A DNA stretch of 64,000 nucleotides from DATJFQ01 sp035495555 (GTDB taxonomy: Bacteria; Acidobacteriota; Vicinamibacteria; Vicinamibacterales; 2-12-FULL-66-21): contig DATJFQ010000022.1 of the NCBI GenBank assembly GCA_035495555.1, positions 1 through 64,000 on the forward strand, written 5' to 3'. Below the pieces are notes generated by a model. The model was not told where the DNA came from. It made no database searches and saw only the letters and a program-made list of their open reading frames with translations. Positions within the stretch are counted from its first letter, which is position 1. Every line of letters begins with the position of its first letter. Shown here piece after piece: positions 17,177-26,041 of this stretch. The translations under genes and the position numbers were made by a program.

Positions 17177-19309
17177 GTGAGCGAACCACGCGTGACACCC
17201 CGGCCGCCGGATGCGGGCACCGCGATCGTCCCGCGGCGGCTGTTGCTGCTGCTGGCCGCTGTATTTGCCGTCAAGCTCGTTGTCCTCTTCCAGTTGAAGG
17301 ACCACCCGCTGCTCCAGGCGGACTCCGGTCTCGATACAACCGCTTACGCCACGCTGGCCGGCTCCGTCCTCGCCGGAAACCTCCTGCTATCGCCGGACCT
17401 TTACTACGTATCCCCGCTCTACATCTACGTTCTGGCGGCGGGACTGGCGGTTTTCAAGTCGTATACCGCTGTTCGCGTCTGTCAGCTCGCGCTCGGCACG
17501 GCGGCCGTCGGATTCATCTTCGGCGCCGCGCGCGTGTGGTTCGGCGACCGTGCCGCATGGGTTGCTGCAGTCCTGGCGGGCCTCACGGGTCTGTTCACCT
17601 TCTATGAGGTGCTGATCCTGCAGTCGTCAATCGATGTCTTCCTGACGTCCGCGGCGCTCTATCTGCTCGCGATCGGCCTCGAGGCGTCTCCAGGCCGGGG
17701 CAAACACCTGCCCCTGCTGGCGGCGGGCGTCGTGTTCGGCGTGCAGACATTGAATCGTCCGAACGTCCTGATTGCCGCGGCGGCCGTCATCCTCGTGCTG
17801 GCGATGGACCGGCGCCGCATCCGTCCCGCGGTCTGGATGGTGGCGGGGGTCGTTGTGGGCCTCGCTCCGGTTGCGATCCGCAACGTCGCCGTCACCGGCG
17901 AGTGGACGCTTGTCTCATCCCACGGCGGGTTGAATTTCTACATCGGCAACAACCCGAACGCGACCGGGTTCTACGCGCTCGTGCCGGGCGTAACGCCGAG
18001 CATCGAAGGACAGGAGCGCGACGTTCGCGCGGTGGCGGGCCAGGCGCTGGGGCATTCGGTCACGGCTGCCGAGGCGTCCGACTACTTTTTCGGGCTCAGT
18101 AGATCCTGGATCGTGTCGAACCCCGGACAGGCGCTCTTGCTGTTCCTGAAGAAGATGGGGTACGTGTTCAGTTCGGCGCACGCCCCGCTCCCCCACAGCT
18201 ATCCCTTCTATGCCAGCGACATGCGGACTGCCCTGCGCTTTCTCCTGGTCGGGCCGTGGCTTCTGATTCCGCTCGGCCTCGCTGGCCTGATTATTGGCCT
18301 GGGTTCGGCGCGGTCGGACGCGTTCGCGGCATGGGCGGTGTTCGTGCCGGCCTACGCCGCCGCGGTTGCCGTGTTCTTCGTCGCCGAACGGTACCGGCTT
18401 CCAATGCTCGTAGCGCTTTGTGTGTGCTCGGGCGCGCCAGTCGAGCATGCCGCTCGTGCCTTTCTCACGCGCCGCACGTCGACGCTCGCCGTTCCCGTGG
18501 CGGGGGTCGCCCTTCTATTCGCGGCCGTGAACTGGCCTCTGCATCTGGACGACGGTCGATGGATGGAGGGCCTGCGGCTGACGCAGGCGCTGGCGCTTCA
18601 CCATCGCTACGACGAGGCGGAGCGCTGGGCGGAACGTCTGGACGCAGCGAATCCGCCGCGCCCCGGAGCCGCGCGCCACGGCCTCGGTGAACAACTGCTC
18701 CAGATGGACGAGCCAGCCCGCGCGCTCCCTTCTCTACAGGCCGCAGTGCAGGCGGATCCGCAAAACGCCAGGGCGGAGTACGAGGAAGGGCAGGCGTTGT
18801 TGAAAACCGGTCGCACGGCGGAGTCCATCCCGCACCTGCGGCACGCGTTCGATGCCGGCATTGAGCTGCCCGGCGGCGGCGTGGATCTGGCGGTGGCGTA
18901 CCAGTCCGCCGGCAATCTGCCCGCAGCGGTCGACACGGTCAAGCGCATCCATCCGGACCCGCAGGACGCGGAGGCGTTTCTTCGTCTCGGCCGGCTTGCC
19001 GCCGAAGCACACGCGCCGGAGGTCGCGGCGCCGCTCTTCGAGCACGCGGTCACCGTGCGCCCCGACGATGCGTCCGCGCGGCTGCAGTACGGCCTGGACC
19101 TGCTCGTGCTGGGCCGTGATGCCGACGCGGTCCGGGAGCTCACCGTCGCCGTGCAGCGCGATCCACGTGACGCCCAGTCGCTCTCACACCTCGCCTACGC
19201 CGAAGCCAGGCTCCAGCGCTTCGACGCGGCTCGGATGCACGCGCAGGCAGCGCTCGCCGTCGATGCCGCCGATCCGCTCGCACGCCAGCTCCTTGCCGCC
19301 TTGCGCTGA
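17177..19309 (+). CDS. GT-C-fold membrane glycosyltransferase with TPR domain
   Basis: A 710-residue protein starting at GTG 17177. About ten hydrophobic helices cover residues 20-445, beginning after ten polar residues. An acidic loop after helix 1 (ADSGLDTTAY) matches the position of the catalytic Asp of ArnT/PMT-type (GT39/83) transferases, which use polyprenyl-phosphate sugars. Residues 450-710 are TPR-like helical repeats. It is one of four TPR-fused membrane enzymes within 15 kb and has the same general design as the protein at 20324. It starts 120 bases from the divergent receptor gene. Donor and acceptor are unknown. Confidence 0.7.
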   Translation: MSEPRVTPRPPDAGTAIVPRRLLLLLAAVFAVKLVVLFQLKDHPLLQADSGLDTTAYATLAGSVLAGNLLLSPDLYYVSPLYIYVLAAGLAVFKSYTAVRVCQLALGTAAVGFIFGAARVWFGDRAAWVAAVLAGLTGLFTFYEVLILQSSIDVFLTSAALYLLAIGLEASPGRGKHLPLLAAGVVFGVQTLNRPNVLIAAAAVILVLAMDRRRIRPAVWMVAGVVVGLAPVAIRNVAVTGEWTLVSSHGGLNFYIGNNPNATGFYALVPGVTPSIEGQERDVRAVAGQALGHSVTAAEASDYFFGLSRSWIVSNPGQALLLFLKKMGYVFSSAHAPLPHSYPFYASDMRTALRFLLVGPWLLIPLGLAGLIIGLGSARSDAFAAWAVFVPAYAAAVAVFFVAERYRLPMLVALCVCSGAPVEHAARAFLTRRTSTLAVPVAGVALLFAAVNWPLHLDDGRWMEGLRLTQALALHHRYDEAERWAERLDAANPPRPGAARHGLGEQLLQMDEPARALPSLQAAVQADPQNARAEYEEGQALLKTGRTAESIPHLRHAFDAGIELPGGGVDLAVAYQSAGNLPAAVDTVKRIHPDPQDAEAFLRLGRLAAEAHAPEVAAPLFEHAVTVRPDDASARLQYGLDLLVLGRDADAVRELTVAVQRDPRDAQSLSHLAYAEARLQRFDAARMHAQAALAVDAADPLARQLLAALR

Positions 19310-19387
19310 TCTGTCGCCCCGCGTTGACGCTGGCCTTCCGGCGAGCGAAACGCCGCGCGTATATACTCCCGCACCGGGAGGTTGCTC

Positions 19388-20290
19388 ATGAGGGTCCGAA
19401 CGCTGTGCAGTTGCGTGATGCTCGCCGCGGCCGCCGGGCTGCTGTATGCGCCGCTTGGCGCGTACATCGCGGACGGCGTGCAGAAGTCGCTCTTCGTGTC
19501 CGTGACGGACAAGGCCGGGAACGTGGTGAAGGACATGGCGGCAGATGATTTCCATATCCGCGAGGACGGGACGGACCGGCAGGTCGTTGCGGTCAAGCAC
19601 GCGAGCCAGCCGATTCGGGTCGAGGTGCTCGTCGACACCGCGCAGGCCGCGTCCGGAAAGACCGATTACCTGCAGGAGATGCGCACGGCCGTCGCGAACT
19701 TCGGGAAGAAGCTGCTTCGGCAGAGTCCGGACGCGAAAGTGGCGCTGATGGAATTCGGACAAGCCGCGGTGCCGGTCGTGAGGCTGACGACCGACCCGGT
19801 GGCGTTCGACAAAGGCGTGAACCAACTGGTGATCAAACCGGGAACGGCGCCGGTGCTGCTCGAAGCGTTGGTCGCGGCCAACGAACAGCTCGCGCTGGAG
19901 ACCGACAGCACCCGGCGGGCAATCGTTTCCATCAACATCGAGCCGAGCAACGAGCAGAGCACGCAGGAACCCAAGGCCGTCGTCGCGACATTCAAGAAGT
20001 CGGGCGCGCAGCTCTGGGCGGCGTCGGTGCAGAGCGGCGATCTGAAGAACAGCAAGCGCGACATCGTGCTCAACGACTTCACGAAGGCGACAGGTGGACA
20101 GCGCGACATGCTGCTGGATATGTCGGCGCTGGACGCCGTGCTGCAGCGGTATGCGGACGCGCTCACGTTCCAGTACGAGATCGTGTACGACCGCCCGGAA
20201 GGCAAGAAGCCGCCGCAGCAGGTGCAGGTGGGCAATTCACGGCCGGGCGGCCCATTCGTGTTGCACGCCAGCGGCTTCGCCCCGCAATGA
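19388..20290 (+). CDS. Exported VWFA-related protein (short)
   Basis: A 300-residue protein. ATG 19388 is chosen over an in-frame TTG at 19382 because GGGAGG ends 6 bases upstream. A signal peptide covers about 1-26. The start KSLFVSVTDKAGNVVKDMAADDF matches the opening strand pair of the acidobacterial VWFA-related family (segment near residues 32-55). A VWFA-like core follows, with VEVLVDTAQA in the MIDAS position, so metal-binding residues are incomplete. It is shorter than the homologue at 12438. Function unknown. It converges on the TMTC-like gene through a heptamer-based hairpin. Confidence 0.7.
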   Translation: MRVRTLCSCVMLAAAAGLLYAPLGAYIADGVQKSLFVSVTDKAGNVVKDMAADDFHIREDGTDRQVVAVKHASQPIRVEVLVDTAQAASGKTDYLQEMRTAVANFGKKLLRQSPDAKVALMEFGQAAVPVVRLTTDPVAFDKGVNQLVIKPGTAPVLLEALVAANEQLALETDSTRRAIVSINIEPSNEQSTQEPKAVVATFKKSGAQLWAASVQSGDLKNSKRDIVLNDFTKATGGQRDMLLDMSALDAVLQRYADALTFQYEIVYDRPEGKKPPQQVQVGNSRPGGPFVLHASGFAPQ

Positions 20291-20296
20291 GACGCG

Positions 20297-20335
20297 CTGA
20301 ATTCTGAATTGAGAGCAGCGAATTCAGAATTTCAG
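20297..20335. terminator. Heptamer-based hairpin between convergent genes
   Basis: Two CTGAATT units (20297-20310) face their inverted copies at 20321-20335 with one extra base. The right arm includes the last codons and the stop of the minus-strand gene. It probably acts on both transcripts. Confidence 0.6.
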
Positions 20336-22282
20336 TTGCTGGAGGGCGCGGCGGGCGGGTTCGTAGTCCGGGTTGACCGCGAGGGCGGCCTCGAGGTGCT
20401 GGCGCGCCTCTTCCCTTCTGCCCTGGCGGGCGAGCAGGATCGCGAGGTTCAGGTGGGCGCTCGGCAGGTCTGGCCGTAGCCGCAGCGCCTCCGTCAGTTC
20501 GGTCATCGCGGCTGAATCCTGCCCGAGCAGCGTCAGCGCGGCGCCCAGTCCGCTGCGCGCCTCGCCGAGCGACGGCTCCGCCTGGAGCGCCTGCCGGTAA
20601 TGCGCGACCGCAGCCGCCGGCTGCCCGGTACTGATCAGCGCAGCGGCAAGCCCCACATGTGCGTCGGTGAACAACGGGTCGAGCCGGAGCGCTGCGGTGT
20701 AGTGTTCGATTGCTTCGCGATACCGTCCCTCGCCTGCCAGCGCGTTCGCGCAATTGTTCTGGGCCTCCGCAAAACCGGGATTGAGGCGCACGGCCTCGCT
20801 GAACGATCGCGACGCGTCTTCGAGCTTTCCCTGATCGATCAGGACCAGCCCGAGGCTGTTGAGCGTGATCGCGCGGTCGCCGACATCGGTCGGGGCGGTT
20901 ATGCCGAGGGCCGTGCGATACAGTTTCTCGGCCCGCGCGACATCGCCGCGCTCGCGGACGGCGTCGCCGAGCTTTTCGTACGCGATGCTGTTCGGCGGCG
21001 TTGCAGCGATCGCGTGCTCCCACAGCGTCGTGCTGTTCGCCCAGGCGTACACCTGCACGCGCGCAGCCGCGGCGCACGCCAGGACCACGGCAATCGCCGC
21101 GATCCACTTCGGCGCGGCTGCCAGGCGCACGGTGCTGATGCCCCACGCCGCGATGATCAGCAGACCGATGAGTGGGATGTACATGAACCGATCCGCTAAC
21201 CCTTGTTGGCCGGCCTGTATGAGTCCCGCAACTGGCGCAATGGTGACGAGGTACCAAAGCCAGCCGGTGAGCACGTAGGGATGGCTGGTGCGGAGCCGCC
21301 ACGCGAGCCATGTCGCGGAGGCGAGAAGCGCGGCGGCGGCGGCCACGAGCCACGCCGCATGCAGGCGCAGCGGATAGAAAGCCGCGAGGTGTGTCGGCCA
21401 GATCGCCTTCCCGATGTACGCGACTCCGCTGACGGTCGCGTTTGCGAGCCGGACGCGAACCGGGAGCGCTGAGAGCGCCGCCACCGCGCCGACGTGTTGC
21501 TGCACGACCACCGTCGCCACGGCCGTCGCTGCCGCCAGAGCGAAGAGCGGCAGTTTTTCGACCACGAGGAATCCCGCAGAGCCGCGTCGCAAGCGGTGCA
21601 ACGGCCAGAAGTCGAGCAGCAACAAGACGACGGGGAGGGTGACGACCATCGGCTTGGACATCAACGCGAGCGCGTAACCCGCCGCAACGAGCCCGTATTG
21701 CGAAGGGGACGGCCGCTGGACGTAGCGGAGATAGGCAGCGATCGTCAGGAGCAGGAAGAACGCGCTCAGCACGTCCTTTCGCTCTGCGAGCCAGGCGACC
21801 GACTCGACGTGCAGTGGATGGACCCCGAACACCGCCGCGACGAACAGGGCCGGTCGCGCGGCGGCCGTCATCCGCCGCAGCAGATAAAACACGAGCAGCG
21901 TGTTGGCGAGGTGCAGGATCAGGTTCGTGACATGGTGCGCTCCCGGATCCATCCCAAACACCGTCACGTCGAGCATGTGCGACAGCCAGGTCATCGGGTG
22001 CCAGTAGGGCGTGTGGGCCGTCGTGATGGCCCAGACCACGTTCGCCCATGTGAGCCCCTGCTGCACGTGCGGGTTGCCGGTCAGATACGACGGGTCGTCC
22101 CAGTTCACGAAATCGAACCGGCGGACGGGCAGGTACACGATGAGGGTGAGCGCCGCGACCGCGAAGCAGGCGGCGGCCAGCCACCGGCGGGACCACTCGG
22201 CCCCGTCGGAATCGTCCCGCTGACTGCGGGGCGGCCGCTGGCGCCGGTCGCGGACTCGCTTCGACACGGTGCCTATAATCAT
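20324..22282 (-). CDS. TMTC-like membrane protein with TPR domain
   Basis: A 652-residue protein from ATG 22282 (an in-frame start at 22354 would run into the divergent gene). It has about ten hydrophobic helices over residues 30-400, with family landmarks FVNWDDPSYL after the first helix, YWHPMTWLSHMLD, GAHHVTNLILHLAN and GVHPLHVESVAWLAERKD. These match the bacterial relatives of eukaryotic TMTC O-mannosyltransferases (DUF1736 region). The DD pair in the first loop is the expected catalytic position. About six TPRs fill residues 410-652. The likely role is polyprenol-dependent protein or glycan glycosylation; the acceptor is unknown. Confidence 0.75.
   Translation of the reverse strand: MIIGTVSKRVRDRRQRPPRSQRDDSDGAEWSRRWLAAACFAVAALTLIVYLPVRRFDFVNWDDPSYLTGNPHVQQGLTWANVVWAITTAHTPYWHPMTWLSHMLDVTVFGMDPGAHHVTNLILHLANTLLVFYLLRRMTAAARPALFVAAVFGVHPLHVESVAWLAERKDVLSAFFLLLTIAAYLRYVQRPSPSQYGLVAAGYALALMSKPMVVTLPVVLLLLDFWPLHRLRRGSAGFLVVEKLPLFALAAATAVATVVVQQHVGAVAALSALPVRVRLANATVSGVAYIGKAIWPTHLAAFYPLRLHAAWLVAAAAALLASATWLAWRLRTSHPYVLTGWLWYLVTIAPVAGLIQAGQQGLADRFMYIPLIGLLIIAAWGISTVRLAAAPKWIAAIAVVLACAAAARVQVYAWANSTTLWEHAIAATPPNSIAYEKLGDAVRERGDVARAEKLYRTALGITAPTDVGDRAITLNSLGLVLIDQGKLEDASRSFSEAVRLNPGFAEAQNNCANALAGEGRYREAIEHYTAALRLDPLFTDAHVGLAAALISTGQPAAAVAHYRQALQAEPSLGEARSGLGAALTLLGQDSAAMTELTEALRLRPDLPSAHLNLAILLARQGRREEARQHLEAALAVNPDYEPARRALQQLKF
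22274..22279 (+). promoter_or_regulatory. Consensus -10 (TATAAT) for the second sulfatase-like gene
   Basis: A perfect TATAAT lies 47 bases before the TTG start at 22327, and it overlaps the start region of the divergent TMTC-like gene. No convincing -35 is seen. Confidence 0.45.
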
Positions 22283-22326
22283 CGGCGCACCCACCGCGGA
22301 GCAAGCGGTGTGAGATCCTGAAAGAG

Positions 22327-24507
22327 TTGGCCTCCCGGAAATCTCGTCCCGCACCGCCGCCGCCGCGGGTTGCCCGGCGGACGCCTTGGTACGCCGTTGC
22401 TGCGACGGTCGCGGTCCTCCTTGCCGGCATCAGTGCTGCGCTGTGGTGGACGCATGCCGCCGCGTTGACCTTGGAGCCGGATGCGGACCAGAACGTCCTG
22501 CTCGTCACAATCGACACCTTGCGGGCGGACGCGCTCTCCGCGTACGGAGGTCCCGCGGCCACGCCGAACATCGATGCGCTCGCGGCCGCCGGCGCGCGCT
22601 TCACGTTCGCGCACGCGCATACGGTGGTCACGCTGCCGTCGCACACGACGATCCTGACGGGCCACCTTCCCTACGAACACGGTATCCGTGACAACAGCGG
22701 GTTCCGTGTTCCACCCGGCACGGCGACGCTCGCGACGCGACTCAAACCGCTCGGCTTCGCGACCGGCGCATTCGTTGGCGGGTTTCCGTTGACCAAGCGG
22801 TTCGGGCTGACGCCAGGCTTCGACGTGTACGACGATCAAATGCCGGAGATGCACGGCGCCATCGAATCGTCGATGCCCGAACGCCGCGCCGACGTCGTCG
22901 TGTCTCGCGCGGTCGAGTGGATTGGACGGCAGCAGGGGAAGTTCTTTGCGTGGGTGCACGTCTACGATCCGCACTCGCCCTATCGCCCGCCGGATCCGTT
23001 TGCCGCGGAGTACCGCTCGCAGCCGTACTACGGCGAAGTCGCGTTCGTGGACTCGGCGCTCGGACCGCTGTTCAATCGATTGTCAACGCTGCAGCGTCCG
23101 ACCCTCGTCGTCCTGACCGCGGACCACGGCGAAAGTCTCGGTGAGCACGGTGAGGCGACCCACGGCATGTTCGCCTACGAATCGACATTGCGCGTGCCGC
23201 TGATTGTTGCGCGCGTGGTGCCCGACCGTCGGAAGCCGGCGCGTGGCCGGGTGGTCGACAGCCCGGTGCGCCACATCGATATCGCTCCGACGGTCCTCGC
23301 TGCCGTCGGTGCGCCGCCCGATTCGTCGCTCCCAGGCTCATCGCTCCTCGACGTGATCCGCACGGGTGCATCGCCGCAGCGGCCGACGTATTTCGAGGCG
23401 ATGACGTACAACCTCGTTCGCGGATGGGCACCCCTCCGCGGTGTGATCCAGGCGCGAACCAAGTACGTCGATTTGCCGATCCCGGAGCTATACGATCTCG
23501 CAACCGACCGGACGGAGTCTGTGAACCTTGCGACCGCTCAGCGCGATCGTCTCGAGACGCTGAACCATCTTCTCCGCACGTACAACGTCGCCCCGCCCAA
23601 CCGTCCGGGTCTCGAGGCACCCGAAGCTGCGGCCGCCCTGCGGTCCCTCGGATATATTTCAGGAAGCGCTCCTGCGCGGTCCGTCTATACGGAAGCAGAC
23701 GACCCGAAGCGCCTGGTGGCGATCGATCAGAACCTGCACACCGCGACGGATCTCTTCGAGAGCGGACGTACGGAGGAAGGCATCGCGCTGGTGCAGTCCG
23801 TCATCGCACGGCGGCCCGATACCGCCGACGCGTACATCACGCTTGCGTATGCCTATTGGGAATCCGGCCGGCCGCAGTCGGCCATCGCAACGCTCGAGCG
23901 TGCCCTGAAGAGCGGCGCTCCAGACCGCGACGTCCGGATACGGCTCGGAATCTATCTCGCAGAGAGCCACACCGACACGGCAAAGGCGATCGCCTTGCTC
24001 GAAGGGATGCCGGTCGAAGACGTCGAAGCGCTCAATGGCCTCGGCGTGGCGTACGGAGATGCAGGCCGGAGCGCGGATGCGCTGCGCACGTTCCGTCGCG
24101 TCCTCGCACTCGATCCAACCAATGGGCTCGCGTACCAGAATCTCGGTTCCATCGAACTGCGTCAGGCGCTCGAAACGGCAGACGCGGCGGGCAGGCGTGC
24201 ACTCATGCGCCAGGCCGAATCCGACACACGCCAGGCGATTGACATCGACCCGCAGCTCGCCGACGCCTACACGACGCTCGGAGTCCTCCTCTCCTCCACC
24301 AGCCGCAAAGGAGAGGCAATCGACGTCTGGAAGAAAGCGGTCGCACTCGACGCCGGTCAGTTCAATGCGCTGTACAACCTCTGGTTCGAACTGGCGCAGG
24401 CTGGCCGCCGATCGGAAGCCTCGGTATACGGGCGCCAGTTCGTCGCGTCAGCCCCGCCGGCATTTTTCGCGCGCGACATCGCCGAGGTGCAGGCGTACCT
24501 CAAATGA
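22327..24507 (+). CDS. Sulfatase-like membrane enzyme with TPR domain (paralogue)
   Basis: A 726-residue protein. The TTG at 22327 is used because the frame contains no ATG or GTG between the upstream stop at 22276 and the conserved domain; AAAGAG precedes it. A transmembrane anchor lies at about 21-43. An alkaline-phosphatase-superfamily domain follows (QNVLLVTIDTLRADAL; TADHGESLGEHGE), then TPRs from about residue 470. The nucleophile motif is T-L-P-S-H instead of sulfatase C-x-P-S-R, so Thr replaces the formylglycine Cys and His the Arg. It is closely similar in design and wording to the gene at 10114, indicating duplication. A phospho-group transfer or hydrolysis role is more likely than classical sulfatase activity. 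Confidence 0.75.
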   Translation: MASRKSRPAPPPPRVARRTPWYAVAATVAVLLAGISAALWWTHAAALTLEPDADQNVLLVTIDTLRADALSAYGGPAATPNIDALAAAGARFTFAHAHTVVTLPSHTTILTGHLPYEHGIRDNSGFRVPPGTATLATRLKPLGFATGAFVGGFPLTKRFGLTPGFDVYDDQMPEMHGAIESSMPERRADVVVSRAVEWIGRQQGKFFAWVHVYDPHSPYRPPDPFAAEYRSQPYYGEVAFVDSALGPLFNRLSTLQRPTLVVLTADHGESLGEHGEATHGMFAYESTLRVPLIVARVVPDRRKPARGRVVDSPVRHIDIAPTVLAAVGAPPDSSLPGSSLLDVIRTGASPQRPTYFEAMTYNLVRGWAPLRGVIQARTKYVDLPIPELYDLATDRTESVNLATAQRDRLETLNHLLRTYNVAPPNRPGLEAPEAAAALRSLGYISGSAPARSVYTEADDPKRLVAIDQNLHTATDLFESGRTEEGIALVQSVIARRPDTADAYITLAYAYWESGRPQSAIATLERALKSGAPDRDVRIRLGIYLAESHTDTAKAIALLEGMPVEDVEALNGLGVAYGDAGRSADALRTFRRVLALDPTNGLAYQNLGSIELRQALETADAAGRRALMRQAESDTRQAIDIDPQLADAYTTLGVLLSSTSRKGEAIDVWKKAVALDAGQFNALYNLWFELAQAGRRSEASVYGRQFVASAPPAFFARDIAEVQAYLK

Positions 24508-24511
24508 CTTG

Positions 24512-24574
24512 TCAGTGGCCAGTTACCAGTGGCCACTTACTGCTTGCCAGTTACCGGTTGGCAGTCGCCAGTTG
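24512..24574. repeat. Degenerate heptamer array, CCAGTTA type
   Basis: Nine units in strict 7-base register, among them TCAGTGG, CCAGTTA, CCAGTGG, CCACTTA, CCGGTTG and CCAGTTG. It directly follows the stop of the sulfatase-like gene at a convergent junction and shares its unit, inverted, with 2021-2055. Confidence 0.75.
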
Positions 24575-24607
24575 CGGCGGCGGCGAGCGCCGGCGAAGCC
24601 CCCGCCC

Positions 24608-24696
24608 AAAAAGGGGACAGCCGACACAGTGCGACTCGAGCGCGCACGAACTGGCTGTCCCCTTTTTTTGCGAAAAATGGCGGTTGTCCCCTTTTT
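24608..24696. repeat. REP-like hairpin with a third arm copy
   Basis: AAAAAGGGGACAGCC (24608-24622) pairs perfectly with GGCTGTCCCCTTTTT (24653-24667), with a smaller stem GTGCG/CGCAC inside. A third, slightly changed arm GGTTGTCCCCTTTTT follows at 24682-24696. A- and T-runs at the outside would also make this a bidirectional terminator. Similar GGGGACAG...CTGTCCCC elements are known as REP sequences mobilised by RAYT transposases; no such transposase gene is in the window. Confidence 0.7.
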
Positions 24697-24764
24697 CCCG
24701 CGACGGCCGGCGGGGATAGTTGGTACTTGTGAAGCTGAGTAGTTGCGGAGTTGACAGCGGCAGC

Positions 24765-25946
24765 TCACTTGACCGCCCCCGAATTCAATGAAATCTCCAC
24801 CACGTCGCGGTAGCTCTGGACCTTCCCGTCGTGAACCGCGCCAAGCAGCTCCGAAATCGGGTTGAGGAGCGTGAGCGACCGCGGCCCGTACGCGGGCTGC
24901 GGTGGTGACGGCAGCGGGTATGGCGCCGGGGTGACGATGTAGGCGCGCATGCCGATGTTGTTGAACACGGCGCGGATGAACGTACTCGACGGCGTGAGCG
25001 GCATCGCGCCCACGTTCGCGTAAAACCGCTCCCACTCGTTGTCGCGGAAGAGATACTGCTCCACGTTGGAGGTATAGAAGGCGGTCACGGTCGCGCGGTG
25101 CGATCGCAGGTAGGCGCCGACGGATCGAAGGGCCTTTGGGCCCGCGAAGTCACCGACGATCGGCACGATCAGATTGTGCGTCTCGAGATCGCGCAGCGCG
25201 CGGTAATTCGGTTCGTTGGCAAGATAGCTCTGATTGACGCCCGCGCCGTCCCGCTCCGTCATCAGATCGCGGTAGCTGGGAAACGGCAGCCAGCCAGGTC
25301 CGCGGCCGAACGAATAGCGGATGTCCGGCCCGGCATCGCAGAACGCGCGGTAGACGTATTCCAGGGACGACAGGTCGTCGCGCGAGAGACGGAAGCGATG
25401 CTTGACGGTGAGCCGCTGCTCGATGGCGCTCAGCGTGGCATCGCAGGCGTGCGGGTCCGGTGTCGGCGCGTCGACCAGGGCGAACAGCTGCTCGGGGGTT
25501 TCCGTCGTGCTTGGCTTGACGGCGTCGCCACGCGCGAAGAGTCGCGACAGAAACTCCGATCGCGTCGGCGACATCTCGATGAGCGTCTTGTACATCAAGT
25601 GCAGCAGCAGGTTCTGGCGCCGGACGTCGACGATGAACGCGATGCGCGGCTTCAGCGCGGCGAGGTACGTGAAGTTCTGATCCGGCCCGACCCCGACGTA
25701 GGCGCTCGCCGGCATGTGTTCGGCCTTGAGCGCAGGAACGACGTGCTGGAACTCGGTTTCGTTCGAGACGAGGTTGTCGGACCGGAAATAGCCGTTGGGC
25801 TCGGAGAATTCCGTCACCAGCGACCAGAAGGCGCGATCGTCCAGCGCGTTGGGCAGCGCCGCTTCCGCGACGCGCGCGGTCGGCGTTCCGCACAACAGCA
25901 CGAACGAGGCAACGATGGCAATCACGCCCAGACGGCGGTCTCGCAC
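24765..25946 (-). CDS. Conserved exported protein of unknown function
   Basis: A 393-residue protein. The start is placed at GTG 25946 because a signal peptide follows (VRDRRLGVIAIVASFVLL to AEA) and TATCAT lies 6 bases upstream; longer in-frame starts run under the divergent gene. The mature part has a SDNLVSNETEFQHV opening, a glycine-rich GVGPDQNFTY segment followed by IAFIVDVRRQNL, and a late FYTSNVEQYLF motif. The middle segments recall a Rossmann-like methyltransferase layout, but no SAM motif is certain. I do not recognise a characterised function. Its partner across the divergent start is the small exported protein at 26042. Confidence 0.6.
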   Translation of the reverse strand: MRDRRLGVIAIVASFVLLCGTPTARVAEAALPNALDDRAFWSLVTEFSEPNGYFRSDNLVSNETEFQHVVPALKAEHMPASAYVGVGPDQNFTYLAALKPRIAFIVDVRRQNLLLHLMYKTLIEMSPTRSEFLSRLFARGDAVKPSTTETPEQLFALVDAPTPDPHACDATLSAIEQRLTVKHRFRLSRDDLSSLEYVYRAFCDAGPDIRYSFGRGPGWLPFPSYRDLMTERDGAGVNQSYLANEPNYRALRDLETHNLIVPIVGDFAGPKALRSVGAYLRSHRATVTAFYTSNVEQYLFRDNEWERFYANVGAMPLTPSSTFIRAVFNNIGMRAYIVTPAPYPLPSPPQPAYGPRSLTLLNPISELLGAVHDGKVQSYRDVVEISLNSGAVK

Positions 25947-26041
25947 CGTCCGATGATAGCTCCGGTCAGAGGACGACGGAAGTGGGACGCACAGTTCCGC
26001 GCGTGGTATCGTCGATCCAGCCCTGCCACGGAGTTCGTCAC

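Noticed and set aside
24504..24719. Small genes across the repeat tract after the sulfatase-like gene
   Set aside because: The open frames only translate heptamer and REP-like repeats and have no family features.
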